Source of the DNA: Nostoc sp. UHCC 0702
GTDB lineage: Bacteria; Cyanobacteriota; Cyanobacteriia; Cyanobacteriales; Nostocaceae
Assembly (NCBI GenBank): GCA_017164015.1
Contig: CP071065.1
Span: forward strand, 2,570,501-2,634,500
Length of the DNA: 64,000 nt
Reading direction: 5' to 3'
Position numbers and translations under genes: made by a program. Below, one piece after another: positions 52,065 through 61,552 of the stretch. Each line of letters starts with the position of its first letter. The first letter of the stretch is position 1. The notes under the pieces were generated by a model. It did no database searches and was not told where the DNA came from. It worked only from the letters and a program-made list of their open reading frames with translations.

Positions 52065-54046
52065 ACACCAGCGCCCTCCAAGATTGGCAGGTGGCTAACC
52101 AGCGTTACCTGATGGCAGCAGTGACGGTGGTACGTCGTCGGCTGGAGAATCATATCGCCACAGAAGCTGACACAGCAGGCGCAGAAAGATTAACTGTCGC
52201 CCAGGAGTCAATGGACTCAGCAGCTAGTCAGCTTCCCGGCCCTTCTGCCCTAGAAATGGTCTGCGCTGCCTTTGATTTGTCACCCTTTGAGCGGGATGTG
52301 CTGTTACTATGTGCGGGAATGGAACTAGCAGCGGTATTTGCCCGTTTGTGTGCAGATGCCCAAGGAGAAATTAACCGCCCCTACCCGACTTGGAGTTTAG
52401 CACTGGATGTTTTTCCTAACAACCACTGGAGCGCCCTGACACCAGATGCACCTTTGCAGTATTGGCGACTGATTGAGGTGGGCAATGGCATTGCCTTTAC
52501 CACCAGTCCCCTGCGAATTGATCAGCGTCTGCTCAACTATTTAGTGGGGGTGCAACATTTAGATGAACGATTACGGGGAATGGTGGAACCGTTGCCCAGT
52601 GTGGGGGAATTATTGCCTTCTCAGCAAGAGATAGTGGCGCAAGTGAGCAAACTTTGGTCTACCATCCACAAGACAAGTCCGCCAATTATTCAACTTTGCG
52701 GCAGTGACAAGACTAGCAAAAGTGCGATCGCACTAGCAGCTTGTCAGTCCTTTAACTTGAACCTCAATATCCTGTCAGCTGACTTACTGCCTTTGAACAT
52801 CAGCGAACTTGATACGCCGATTCGGCTTTGGGAACGGGAAGCCCTCTTAAGTGCCAGCGTACTGTATCTCGATTGCCATAACTGCGATCGCACTGATGCA
52901 TTGCGCGATCGCATTGTCAACTATCTGATTTCCCGCTTTCAAGGACTGCTATTAATTAGCAGCCGAGAACGACGGCCGAATCTGCATCGTCCCACTGTCA
53001 CCTTTGAAGTTACAAACCCAGATATCAGCGAACAGCAACTCCTTTGGCATCATGCCTTGGGAGCAACTGCCACACAGCTAAATGGACAGTTAGGCACGCT
53101 GATTTCTCAGTTTAACCTCAACGCTGGTACAATTCATGCTGTATGTGCGGAAGTATTGGGCAATTGTCAGGGCGAACAACCAGCAGAACTCAGCACTGCC
53201 CTATGGAATGCTTGCCGGACACAGGCGCGTCCCCAAATGGACGACTTAGCCCAACGTATCACAACTACTGCCACTTGGGATGATTTGATTCTCCCAGAAG
53301 CCCAACACCAAATTTTGCGAAATATAGCTGCCCATGTGCGCCAGCGAAACACAGTCTATGAAACTTGGGGCTTTAGAAGCAAAAGCAATCGTGGTTTAGG
53401 AATCAGCGCTTTATTCGCTGGCGACAGCGGTACAGGTAAAACTTTAGCAGCAGAGGTACTGGCGCGGGAGTTGCAGCTGGATTTGTACCGCATAGATTTA
53501 AGTCAGGTAGTGAGCAAGTATATCGGGGAAACAGAGAAAAACCTGCGCCTGGTGTTTGATGCAGCGGAAAATGGAGGAGTGGTATTGTTGTTTGATGAAG
53601 CAGATGCTTTATTTGGTAAGCGTAGTGAAGTCAAAGACTCCCACGATCGCTTTGCCAACATTGAAGTGAGTTATTTGTTACAACGTATGGAAGCATACCG
53701 GGGGTTAGCGATATTAACCACCAACTTGAAAAATGCTTTGGATACAGCCTTTTTACGGCGGATTCGGTTTATCGTCCAGTTTCCCTTTCCAGATATCACC
53801 CAGCGAACAGAAATTTGGCGACGGATATTTCCTGCTCATACTCCCACAGCCGGACTCGATATTCATCAACTAGCTCGGTTAAATATGAGTGGCGGTAATA
53901 TTCGCAACATCGCCTTAAACGCAGCCTTTTTGGCAGCCGATGCTAATGAGCCAGTGGGGATGAAACATTTGCTCTATGCTGCTCGTAGCGAATATACCAA
54001 ACTGGAGAAATCCCTCACCGATGCGGAAGTAGGAGGTTGGGTATGA
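52061..54046 (+). CDS. AAA+ ATPase of CIS (Afp15/Pvc15 type)
   Basis: The 661-residue protein has an N-terminal helical domain (~1-165), a degenerate P-loop-like region (~200-340, with LCGSDKTSKSAIA), and a C-terminal intact AAA+ domain: Walker A GDSGTGKT (454-461, Lys460), Walker B VVLLFDEADALFGKR, sensor 1 ILTTNLK and arginine finger LRRIRF. It is the eCIS-associated ATPase thought to help assembly or cargo loading (Pvc15 type). The first ATPase module seems inactive, giving a two-module architecture. It overlaps both neighbours by 4 bp (ATGA), so tight coupling is expected. Confidence 0.9.
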   Translation: MNTSALQDWQVANQRYLMAAVTVVRRRLENHIATEADTAGAERLTVAQESMDSAASQLPGPSALEMVCAAFDLSPFERDVLLLCAGMELAAVFARLCADAQGEINRPYPTWSLALDVFPNNHWSALTPDAPLQYWRLIEVGNGIAFTTSPLRIDQRLLNYLVGVQHLDERLRGMVEPLPSVGELLPSQQEIVAQVSKLWSTIHKTSPPIIQLCGSDKTSKSAIALAACQSFNLNLNILSADLLPLNISELDTPIRLWEREALLSASVLYLDCHNCDRTDALRDRIVNYLISRFQGLLLISSRERRPNLHRPTVTFEVTNPDISEQQLLWHHALGATATQLNGQLGTLISQFNLNAGTIHAVCAEVLGNCQGEQPAELSTALWNACRTQARPQMDDLAQRITTTATWDDLILPEAQHQILRNIAAHVRQRNTVYETWGFRSKSNRGLGISALFAGDSGTGKTLAAEVLARELQLDLYRIDLSQVVSKYIGETEKNLRLVFDAAENGGVVLLFDEADALFGKRSEVKDSHDRFANIEVSYLLQRMEAYRGLAILTTNLKNALDTAFLRRIRFIVQFPFPDITQRTEIWRRIFPAHTPTAGLDIHQLARLNMSGGNIRNIALNAAFLAADANEPVGMKHLLYAARSEYTKLEKSLTDAEVGGWV

Positions 54047-54318
54047 AGCCAATGCAGACAACCCCGAACATCGAACTGGAAATTGCCGAACTCATATTAC
54101 ACGGATTTGCACCAGGCGATCGCGATCGCATCAGCGAAGCACTCCAGCAAGAACTAACTAGGCTGTTGACTGTCCAAGGTATACCTGCCCCTGTCAGTGA
54201 AAATTGCCATCTGCCATCACTCAACCTTGGTTGTTTGCATTTACACCCAGGCATCAACCCAGAAAAAATCGGTATACAGTTAGCACAAGCTATTTATGGA
54301 GGTTTGGGCGAATTATGA
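54043..54318 (+). CDS. Small CIS-cluster protein, unknown
   Basis: 91 residues: MKPMQTTPNIELEIAELILHGFAPGDRDRISEALQQELTRL followed by a short C-terminal helix (PEKIGIQLAQAIYGGLGEL). Helix-rich with a conserved-looking IAELILHGF segment; I recall similar short ORFs between the ATPase and effector genes of eCIS loci, but no name. ATG at 54043 overlaps the ATPase stop as ATGA; the next gene again starts with ATGA at 54315. Both overlaps indicate operonic translation. A later ATG (54052) is an alternative start. Confidence 0.65.
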   Translation: MKPMQTTPNIELEIAELILHGFAPGDRDRISEALQQELTRLLTVQGIPAPVSENCHLPSLNLGCLHLHPGINPEKIGIQLAQAIYGGLGEL

Positions 54319-55394
54319 ACACAAGACTACTGGTAGAACCTCAATCTAAATTTACCTCGTCCCTTTCCTTGACCTCCGTGCGTCCAGGCATACTTCAACG
54401 CCAATGTGCCTGCGGCGAGTGTAACAAATGCAGCCAAAAACCACAGTCCCTACAACGCCACGCCCTAGATGAACAACAACCAGACCGAGTGCCATCAATA
54501 GTAAATGAAGTTTTGCGATCGCCTGGTCAACCCCTAGATCCTGCCAGCAAAAGCTTTATGGAGACACGCTTCGGACATGACTTTAGCCGCGTCCGCATCC
54601 ACAGCGATGCTAAAGCCGCAGAATCAGCGCAGGCAGTCAACGCAGCAGCTTACACAGTCAATCATCATCTAGTCTTTGGTCAAGGGCAGTATGCCCCCAG
54701 CAGCAGCAGCGGACGCAAACTCATAGCTCACGAACTGGTACATGTGCTGCAACAAGGTGGACATCAAAAGACATCAACAAGCAACAGCGTTAGAATGAGT
54801 GACGCCAACCAGCTTCAGGAACAGCAAGCAGATACAGCAAGCGATCGCATCACAGCCGCACCCCACCCGCAAAATTCTTTGACTTCGGGTAGTGCCGCCG
54901 TCCTCCAGCGTCAGCCCAGCCCCACCGCACAACTGAATCTGCAAATTGATGAAAAAGGCAAAGTAGATTTGACTGTAGCCGGGCCAGATGTGCCTGTGGT
55001 AGGCAATCCCACCATTGGCATCCGGCGCAATGCCGATGGTAGCTACGACATCCTCGTAGGCGGTAAAGGTAAAACCGTAGCTGCCAGCGAAATTCCCCAA
55101 ATGCTCAAAAGTATGATTGGTAGCGGACAAGCAGGAGGTCGCAAACCTAACCAAGAGTTCCGTGTTCCTACTTGCAGTCAATTGCGGGCAGCAAGCGGTA
55201 CTCGTTTCATGACCTTTGCTGAATATCGCCTTAGCCAAATGCTCAGCCCAAACCTGCTACCCATGACCCCAGCCCTCTACAACGCCTTAGTAGAAAACTG
55301 CCTTCCCAAACCTATAGAAATTCCTGCCACTCCTCCCCAGCAATTGCAAGACGCACCCCAACGCATCCTTCCTGAAGGAATTGAAATGGCTTGA
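54315..55394 (+). CDS. DUF4157 (HExxH) CIS-associated protein, short form
   Basis: The 359-residue protein has a DUF4157 domain: PGQPLDPASKSFMETRFGHDF, VRIHSDAKAAESAQAVNAAA, and a zincin-like HELVH at residues 139-143 (metal-binding and catalytic Glu present). An N-terminal Cys cluster (CACGECNKC, near residue 30) is typical of proteins that precede this domain. After residue ~150 the sequence turns low-complexity, then beta-rich (SYDILVGGKGKTVAAS) and ends PEGIEMA; no toxin domain is visible. DUF4157 proteins are the standard neighbours of eCIS loci and are thought to be cargo or to mature cargo. Start is the ATGA-overlapping ATG at 54315; longer frames are artefacts. Confidence 0.86.
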   Translation: MNTRLLVEPQSKFTSSLSLTSVRPGILQRQCACGECNKCSQKPQSLQRHALDEQQPDRVPSIVNEVLRSPGQPLDPASKSFMETRFGHDFSRVRIHSDAKAAESAQAVNAAAYTVNHHLVFGQGQYAPSSSSGRKLIAHELVHVLQQGGHQKTSTSNSVRMSDANQLQEQQADTASDRITAAPHPQNSLTSGSAAVLQRQPSPTAQLNLQIDEKGKVDLTVAGPDVPVVGNPTIGIRRNADGSYDILVGGKGKTVAASEIPQMLKSMIGSGQAGGRKPNQEFRVPTCSQLRAASGTRFMTFAEYRLSQMLSPNLLPMTPALYNALVENCLPKPIEIPATPPQQLQDAPQRILPEGIEMA

Positions 55395-55536
55395 ACTGGG
55401 GATTGGGGACTGGGGACTGGGGACTGGGGATTGGGGAATTGGTTTAGTTATTCTCCCCCTCATCCCCCTCATCCCCCTCATCCCCCTCATCCCCCTCATC
55501 CGCCTGGATAAAGCACAGGAGATTCTAAGAGGATTT
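55395..55536. repeat. GGGGACT heptads and CCCCTCATC 9-mers before the giant effector gene
   Basis: 55396-55437 consists of tggggac/ggggatt heptads; 55455-55502 of about five ccctcatcc 9-mers, the reverse complement of the gatgagggg 9-mer at 48754. A ribosome binding site AAGAGGA (55527-55533) follows, 3 bp before ATG. No promoter is identified. Confidence 0.85.
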
Positions 55537-58500
55537 ATGAGTACTCGCCTTCAAACCAAGCTCAAAGCTGCCAACCGCACACCCTCGATTCCCAGTCAAA
55601 CCACAAGTAGCTTTGACACTGCCAAATCGACTGCAACTTTGTCCCTGCAACAGGCGTTACAGTCTCCAGGACAACCCTTGGATGCAGCCACTCGCCAACT
55701 CATGGAATCTCGCTTTGGTCACGACTTCAGCCAAGTGCGGGTACATACAGACGAAAAAGCCGCCGCATCTGCTTGCCAATTAAATGCGGCTGCCTTCACC
55801 ATCAACCAGGACATTTTTTTTGCTGCTGGTCGCTACCAAACCCAGATTCCCCAAGGGCTGTGGCTGCTGGCACACGAACTCACCCATACCCTCCAACAAC
55901 GTTCAGGACAAGGGGCAATATCTCCTCAACTGAATGTGCAGAACCTGAGTCAGCCTGATCAACAAAGCAGTTCTGCTCCTGACTCTCTAGAACAGGAAGC
56001 CGCCACCGCCGCCGACCGAGTGGTGGTTGGTCAATCAGTGCCACAAACACTGATTTCTGTAGCTGCTCCTCGCGCTCAAGGCGTTATCGCCCGCCAAAGA
56101 GCAACCTTTTCTGCGGCAAAAACTGTACCCCAAATACTAGATCCAGCACGATTAATCGAATTTTTAACAGATACCATCCTGACAAGTTTGCAAACAGACC
56201 CCGAAGACCGCTCTGGTAAGGTGAGACGGCAAATCGCCCAAATGACGGCAACTACCCGCCAAGCTGTCTTAGACCGGCTGCAAGACCGAATGCCCCAATC
56301 GCAATGGCAGCAGTTGAATGACATTCTGGCTCAACCAGTACCCGCAGGGGAGGAAACACTAGCCACACCAGTGGCTACCACTACAGAAACCAACACCCAG
56401 CCCGAAACTCCAACTCCTGAAACTCCAGAAACTACCGAACCGGAAACTGCCACACCAGTGGCTACCTCTACTTTAGAAACTGCACCCACTCCTACAGAAG
56501 AACCCACGACCGAAGAACAGACACAGCCAGCACCTGAACATCCGGAAATTCAAGCCGAGAGTACAGCAGCGGCAGAAACAACAGAAGAAGCACCGACCAC
56601 CGCAGAGTCAACACCCGAAGCCGGAACCGCATCCTTACCAGAAGCAGCACCCACCGCAGTCGGTGAAGGTGCAGTCAATATGGGCCCAGTTGAAGAACTG
56701 GAGGCAAAGGTCGCAACAGCAAATCCTGAACCGGAGCAAACGCCATCTGTAACACAAGAAGCAGCAACTGAACCAGTCACAGAAGAAGAAACTACACCAA
56801 CTGAAGGGGTGACTGAACCAGTATCAGGAGCAGCTGAAATTTCATCTCCATCTGAAGCAGAAGTCCCAGCACCATCTTCGGAAGAATCTACACCGGAAAC
56901 TCAAGCACAGGCAGCACCATCTTCTGAAGAATCTACACCGGAAACTCAAGCACAGGCAACACCATCTTCTGAAGAATCTACACCTGAAACTCAAGCACAG
57001 CCAACACCATCTTCGGAAGAATCTACACCGGAAACTTCAACAGAAACACCATCTTCAGCAGAATCTACACCTGAAACTCAAGCACAGGCAACACCATCTC
57101 CAGCAGAATCTACACCGGAAACTGAAGCACAGGCAGCACCATCTTCGGAAGAATCTACACCGGAAACTTCAACAGAAATAGCATCTTCGGAAGAATCTAC
57201 ACCTGAAACTCAAGCACAGTCAACACCATCTTCAGCAGAATCTACACCCGAAACTGAAGCAGAAACCCCAGCCCTATCTCCCACAGCTACACCAGAGGCA
57301 TCAGCCAGCGAAGCAAATACACCTCAAACTGAAACCGTCGAGTCAACAACTCCAGAACCAGCCCAAGGTAATAACCAAGGTTGTCCCCCTGGTATGGGAG
57401 AAGGTGCTGGAGGCGAAATGGCAGAGGCAGGCGGTGAAGGAGCGACTGGTGGCGGTGGTGGTGGCTCGGCAATTACCGAACAGCCAGCCCCAGAAGCTCC
57501 TGACGTTTCCCAGTCTGATCCGGTAGAAGCAATGGCAGCAGTCCGTAACCTGCCAGTTACCCGACTGCAAACGGCTTTAGGTGGTGTTGGTGCGGCTGCT
57601 TCGCGCTCATTAGGAGAACAACGCACTGAACTGGCTACCAACCCACCCCAACAGCAACGTCCCTCTGGCGCTCCTGCTGGTCAAGAAGGGCCAGCTACAC
57701 CCCCAACAGTTGCACCAGCTACTCCTACCGCTCAGCGTCTAGAACGAACACCACAAGGGCAACCAGTTCCTCCACCTACGCCAGCACCCATACCTGCTGC
57801 GCCTACCCTACCAACGCAAACTCTGGCAGGGCCAAGGGTGACAGGGAATGCTCAACAGCAGCTTTCCGAAGCTGATGTGCAGCAAGTCCAGGCAGCTGTG
57901 CGGAGTTTGCCGACAACAGACCCAGCCCTGGATGTAGAAGTAGGGCCAGCGCCTACAATTAGCCTAGAAGGCAATGCAGACCCAGCTAAGGCCGCCGAAC
58001 AACGCGATCGCCTTAACAATGCTACACAAACAGCCCAAACTACTGCACAGCAAGACGCAGCCCAGCCAATGGGCGAAACCCAAATTTATCCCCATGTACC
58101 AGAGGAAACCCTCAAAGCTGAGGTAGGGACTGGTGGTGAAGCCGGAACTACGGCTGTTACCCCAGCCGCCGAGGATGAAACAGCGGCAATTATTGCCGAG
58201 GAAAAGAGTGGGGATGAGATTCGCGCTTCGGTAACTCAAGCTCAAGGTGACATGGTAGCGCGGCGACAAGAACACCAAACCCGCGTCACCGAAGAAAGAA
58301 CCAATGCCCAAAGTCAAATAGACTCAGAAATTCAGCGCAATGCTGATGATCAAACAGCCCAAAGAAGGGAAGCCCAGCAAGCTGTACAGCAACAGCGGCA
58401 AGATTGGAACCAACAACAGCATACCTTAGTAGAGCGATCGCGTATCGATGCCGATGCCGCAGGACAACAGGGAACCCAGGAAATAGACCGCCATCAACAA

Positions 58501-60648
58501 CAAGGCAATACCGAAGCGGCAAGTCATGTACGAGAGGGTAATACCAAAATTACCACTGCCCGTCAGGATGCTCAAAGCCAGGCCAATCAAGAGCGTCAGA
58601 GTGCCGAACGGGAAACTGGCGGGATTCTCAGTTGGCTAGCCAGTCGCATTCGTTCCTTTTTTGAAGCAGTCAAGCGGCGGATTCAAGCAGCATTTGAAGC
58701 TGCTAGGAGAGCAGTCAGGGCGGCAATTGAAACAGCCCAACGGCTAGCAGCTCAAGTCATTGAACGGGCACGCCAGGCAATTGTAGATGCCATTCGTTGG
58801 GTAGGCGATCGCTTGGTGGAAATTGGCGATGTGCTGTTAGCAGCTTTTCCCGAATTGCGCGATCGCTTCCGCCGTGCTATCCAAGATTTAGTTAAAGATG
58901 CCACAGATGCAGTCAATCGCCTCGCCGACCAGCTAAAGGAAAGTGTACAGCAGTTTCTCAACCTGTTGGGTCAAGCAATAGATGCGGCTTTGGGGCTGTT
59001 AGAGCGGGGACTTTTGGCAGCAGTCGATTTTGTCAATCAAGCCATTCAAAGTGCCATCAAATCTGCCCGTGCTTTTATCCAAGCACTGGCTGCCTTTGGC
59101 GCTCTCATTAAAGACATCGCTGCTAATCCTGGTCAATGGTTGCGTAATCTTGGCGCAGCTGTAGTTGATGGTATTAAGAATCACCTATGGAAAGCCTTGA
59201 AAAAAGCTGTGAAGGAGTGGTTTAACAGCAAAATAGAAGGGCTGCTTGGTCTTGGTAGCTTGATTAAGATACTTGTAAAAGGTTGTATTAGTTTTACTAA
59301 GATTGCTCAAATGGCTTGGCAAGCTGTCTTATCAGCAATACCAATGATGGTGATCCAGCTGTTAATAGAAAAGTTGGTTTCCTTGCTCGTGCCAGCTGCC
59401 GCCGCCGTGACATTAATTATCCAAGGGCTACAAGCAGCTTGGGGCGCAGCCAGCCAAATTATAGCCGCCATCAATGCCTTTGTGGCTTTTCTTTTGGCAG
59501 TGAAAACCGGCAGTGCTGCACCTCAATTTGCCAACCTGCTAGCAGCCGGAGCTGTAGCAGTGATTGAGTTCATCGCCAACTTTTTACTAGCTCGTTTAGG
59601 AGGGGCTTTAAAAGGCGTAGGGCAAAAGTTGCGCGGTATTGCCCAAAAATTGCAAAAAGTAGCAGCAGCAGCGAAAAAAGGAGCCTCTGTTGCCATGCGA
59701 GCCATTAAAAAAGTGGGACGTGCCATAGTTCAAGGTGCGAAAAAAGCTGTTCAGGTAGTTGTCCGTGGTGCTAAAGCCACTGGACGTGCGGTTGTGCGCG
59801 TTGTCAAAAAAGTAGGAGGGGCGATCGCTCGTACTCGTGTGGGACGGTTGATTGTCCGGGGATTACAAGCAGGTGGGCGAGCGGTAGCCCGTGGCTACCG
59901 CGCAGTGCAACGGCAAATGCAGCGTTTGCGCGATCGCTGGCGGCAGTGGAGAGAAAGGCGGCGGCAGCAACGGGCCCAAAAAGAACGCAGACGGCAGGAA
60001 GCCGCTTTTGAGAAAGTGCGCCGTATACTAGCGCAGAGATTGAGAAGAGGTCTACCAAAATTAATAGTGCTAGGATTGTTGGCAGGACTCAAGTTGTGGT
60101 TTAGGTTCAAACTCCTGCGGCTGTTTGAGTCTCAGGCAACTTTCAAAGTTATGGCTGGCTTTAGTCCAGAACAGGAAGTTGCACAAGGGCAAGTTATCAA
60201 AGTTAAAGAAGAAATTGAAAAAGCAAGTTCCACTGGTACTCGCTACCTGTTCCGGGGAGACGACTTCTATAGTGCCGGTTCTTTGGGGCTTGCTATTGGC
60301 AGTCGCGAAGCAGAAGAAGCAGACATTCAAACTCCTTGGGAACATGTTCAAGGAAAAGAAAGTGGACAGACGAGCCGTTTCGTTTCTTTCTCTCTCACTC
60401 ACAGAGGAGCTGCTAAATTTACCAAAAAGAATAAGGTTTTAAAACCAGCTATAGATGCTTTAGATCCTTTAGTGGCAGCAGGAATAATAAAGATATGGAC
60501 ACCTGACGAAGTTGAACAATTAATGCGTTCACATCAAAAAGCCAGAATCAGAAGATTAGCCAGCGCAGTTAAGCAAGATATGTTAAAGAATAATGAGGTA
60601 TTAATTGAAGGGCAAATTCCTGAAGAAATTTTAAAGTGGGCTAAATAA
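55537..60648 (+). CDS. Giant DUF4157 protein with C-terminal ART-like toxin candidate
   Basis: 1703 residues from the ATG with AAGAGGA ribosome binding site; earlier frame (from 55381) is repeat-derived. Residues ~45-120: DUF4157 with HELTH at 113-117. Residues ~260-620: Pro/Thr/Glu/Ser-rich linker with nine 14-residue repeats (SSEESTPETQAQ). Residues ~850-1020: Gln/Ala/Arg-rich coiled coil. Residues ~1027-1490: amphipathic/hydrophobic helices of colicin-like appearance and an Arg-rich stretch, suggestive of membrane passage. Residues ~1560-1703: a compact domain with ART-like R-S-E motifs: Arg1573 in YLFRGDD, SRFVSFSLT (1613-1621) and NNEVLIEGQIP (Glu1687). This reads as a CIS cargo polymorphic toxin; the HEAT-repeat gene follows 26 bp on. 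Toxin identity is inferred. Confidence 0.85.
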   Translation: MSTRLQTKLKAANRTPSIPSQTTSSFDTAKSTATLSLQQALQSPGQPLDAATRQLMESRFGHDFSQVRVHTDEKAAASACQLNAAAFTINQDIFFAAGRYQTQIPQGLWLLAHELTHTLQQRSGQGAISPQLNVQNLSQPDQQSSSAPDSLEQEAATAADRVVVGQSVPQTLISVAAPRAQGVIARQRATFSAAKTVPQILDPARLIEFLTDTILTSLQTDPEDRSGKVRRQIAQMTATTRQAVLDRLQDRMPQSQWQQLNDILAQPVPAGEETLATPVATTTETNTQPETPTPETPETTEPETATPVATSTLETAPTPTEEPTTEEQTQPAPEHPEIQAESTAAAETTEEAPTTAESTPEAGTASLPEAAPTAVGEGAVNMGPVEELEAKVATANPEPEQTPSVTQEAATEPVTEEETTPTEGVTEPVSGAAEISSPSEAEVPAPSSEESTPETQAQAAPSSEESTPETQAQATPSSEESTPETQAQPTPSSEESTPETSTETPSSAESTPETQAQATPSPAESTPETEAQAAPSSEESTPETSTEIASSEESTPETQAQSTPSSAESTPETEAETPALSPTATPEASASEANTPQTETVESTTPEPAQGNNQGCPPGMGEGAGGEMAEAGGEGATGGGGGGSAITEQPAPEAPDVSQSDPVEAMAAVRNLPVTRLQTALGGVGAAASRSLGEQRTELATNPPQQQRPSGAPAGQEGPATPPTVAPATPTAQRLERTPQGQPVPPPTPAPIPAAPTLPTQTLAGPRVTGNAQQQLSEADVQQVQAAVRSLPTTDPALDVEVGPAPTISLEGNADPAKAAEQRDRLNNATQTAQTTAQQDAAQPMGETQIYPHVPEETLKAEVGTGGEAGTTAVTPAAEDETAAIIAEEKSGDEIRASVTQAQGDMVARRQEHQTRVTEERTNAQSQIDSEIQRNADDQTAQRREAQQAVQQQRQDWNQQQHTLVERSRIDADAAGQQGTQEIDRHQQQGNTEAASHVREGNTKITTARQDAQSQANQERQSAERETGGILSWLASRIRSFFEAVKRRIQAAFEAARRAVRAAIETAQRLAAQVIERARQAIVDAIRWVGDRLVEIGDVLLAAFPELRDRFRRAIQDLVKDATDAVNRLADQLKESVQQFLNLLGQAIDAALGLLERGLLAAVDFVNQAIQSAIKSARAFIQALAAFGALIKDIAANPGQWLRNLGAAVVDGIKNHLWKALKKAVKEWFNSKIEGLLGLGSLIKILVKGCISFTKIAQMAWQAVLSAIPMMVIQLLIEKLVSLLVPAAAAVTLIIQGLQAAWGAASQIIAAINAFVAFLLAVKTGSAAPQFANLLAAGAVAVIEFIANFLLARLGGALKGVGQKLRGIAQKLQKVAAAAKKGASVAMRAIKKVGRAIVQGAKKAVQVVVRGAKATGRAVVRVVKKVGGAIARTRVGRLIVRGLQAGGRAVARGYRAVQRQMQRLRDRWRQWRERRRQQRAQKERRRQEAAFEKVRRILAQRLRRGLPKLIVLGLLAGLKLWFRFKLLRLFESQATFKVMAGFSPEQEVAQGQVIKVKEEIEKASSTGTRYLFRGDDFYSAGSLGLAIGSREAEEADIQTPWEHVQGKESGQTSRFVSFSLTHRGAAKFTKKNKVLKPAIDALDPLVAAGIIKIWTPDEVEQLMRSHQKARIRRLASAVKQDMLKNNEVLIEGQIPEEILKWAK
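56869..57264. repeat. 42-bp repeat encoding SSEESTPETQAQ linker
   Basis: Nine units of about 36-42 bp (gcaccatcttcggaagaatc and variants), inside the giant effector gene. Some neighbours are nearly identical at DNA level, so the linker length has changed by recent slippage or recombination. The linker joins DUF4157 to the downstream helical region. Confidence 0.9.
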
Positions 60649-60674
60649 TATCTGTAGCTTTCGGAGTAAAACAA

Positions 60675-61286
60675 ATGTCAGACGAAATAGCAAATATTTT
60701 GCGAGATTCGCAGGAGCAAAATCCAGATGTTAGAGAATTAGCATTGGATCGAATTGGTATGCTCAAACCAAATAATGCAATTGAACTAATTCTTCCTTTT
60801 CTAAAAGATTCAGATTTGCAAGTACGAAGTACCGCTGTTTGCAACTTGGGGCTAATTCAAGATAGCAGGGCTGTACCTTATTTGGTGGACATAGTTGCAC
60901 ACGATTGTTCAGAACAAGTGCGAACTGAAGCAATTATTTCCCTAGCTGAATACAGAAGTCCCGAAATCTTAAATTGTTTGGTTGCTGAAGTTGATCGAGA
61001 AAAACGTTCAAGACGCCCACGACAGGAAGTTGCCAAACAACTCCGCTACTATAATGCTGAAGCCGCAGTAGATGCCTTAGTGATTTTACTGCAAGATACA
61101 GATGTTTTTGTCAGAGATCATGCTGCTGAATCTCTTTTGTACTTAAATCGTCCCAGATTACGTATGGTTTGGAAAGAGGCTTTGAATGACCAAAGCTATG
61201 ATGTACAGGAAATAGCAATTAAAGCACTGACTGAATTAGACCATACTACCCACCCCTCACCCCACACCCTTCTTAACGATGACTGA
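60675..61286 (+). CDS. HEAT-repeat protein, candidate immunity protein
   Basis: The 203-residue protein is made of tandem HEAT-like repeats, each a pair of helices (DVRELALDRIGMLKPNNAIE; DLQVRSTAVCNLGLIQDSRA; EQVRTEAIISLAEYRSPEIL; VFVRDHAAESLLYL; YDVQEIAIKALTELDHT). There is no signal peptide, so it should be cytoplasmic. HEAT-repeat proteins are common immunity partners of polymorphic toxins, and this gene lies 26 bp after the toxin-like C-terminus on the same strand with a GGAG ribosome binding site. Alternatives: a phycobilin-lyase-like scaffold (CpcE/PBS-lyase HEAT repeats are frequent in cyanobacteria) or CIS assembly factor. The immunity role is inferred from position only. Confidence 0.72.
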   Translation: MSDEIANILRDSQEQNPDVRELALDRIGMLKPNNAIELILPFLKDSDLQVRSTAVCNLGLIQDSRAVPYLVDIVAHDCSEQVRTEAIISLAEYRSPEILNCLVAEVDREKRSRRPRQEVAKQLRYYNAEAAVDALVILLQDTDVFVRDHAAESLLYLNRPRLRMVWKEALNDQSYDVQEIAIKALTELDHTTHPSPHTLLNDD

Positions 61287-61552
61287 TCAGTCAACACCTT
61301 AGCGATCGCCCTTTCTCCCACAAATCGCGGTTAAGTAACATTACGGAAGTGAGAAAATTATTACAAATTCCCCTCAAAACCAACCTATAGGAGTATTGTT
61401 ATTCGCAGAACATTAAACACGTTCCGGCGTATAGGTTAAAAATGCAGCTAATTCTTCTGGAGCAAGCAACAGAAGCAAACAGCCTAAGCAATCAAACTAT
61501 ACTGTCCTTTGCTGACTAACGGACAAAAACAGTAATTGGAAGGTAGTAATTT
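61287..61552. other. Intergenic within the CIS cluster
   Basis: 266 bp with a gcgatcgc octamer and no obvious repeat array, unlike the other CIS gaps. It may hold an internal promoter for the baseplate genes; I cannot identify one. A GGAAGGT ribosome binding site (about 61538-61545) lies just upstream of the next ATG. Confidence 0.45.

Noticed and set aside
54204..54314. N-terminal extension of the short DUF4157 protein
   Set aside because: Overlaps the 91-residue gene in another frame; the ATGA overlap at 54315 is the consistent start.
55381..55536. N-terminal extension of the giant DUF4157 protein
   Set aside because: Translates GGGGACT heptads and CCCCTCATC 9-mers; the ATG at 55537 with AAGAGGA and the conserved region after it is better.
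57287..58522. Several 75-117-codon minus-strand frames under the giant effector gene
   Set aside because: Shadows of a GC-rich Pro/Ala coding region.
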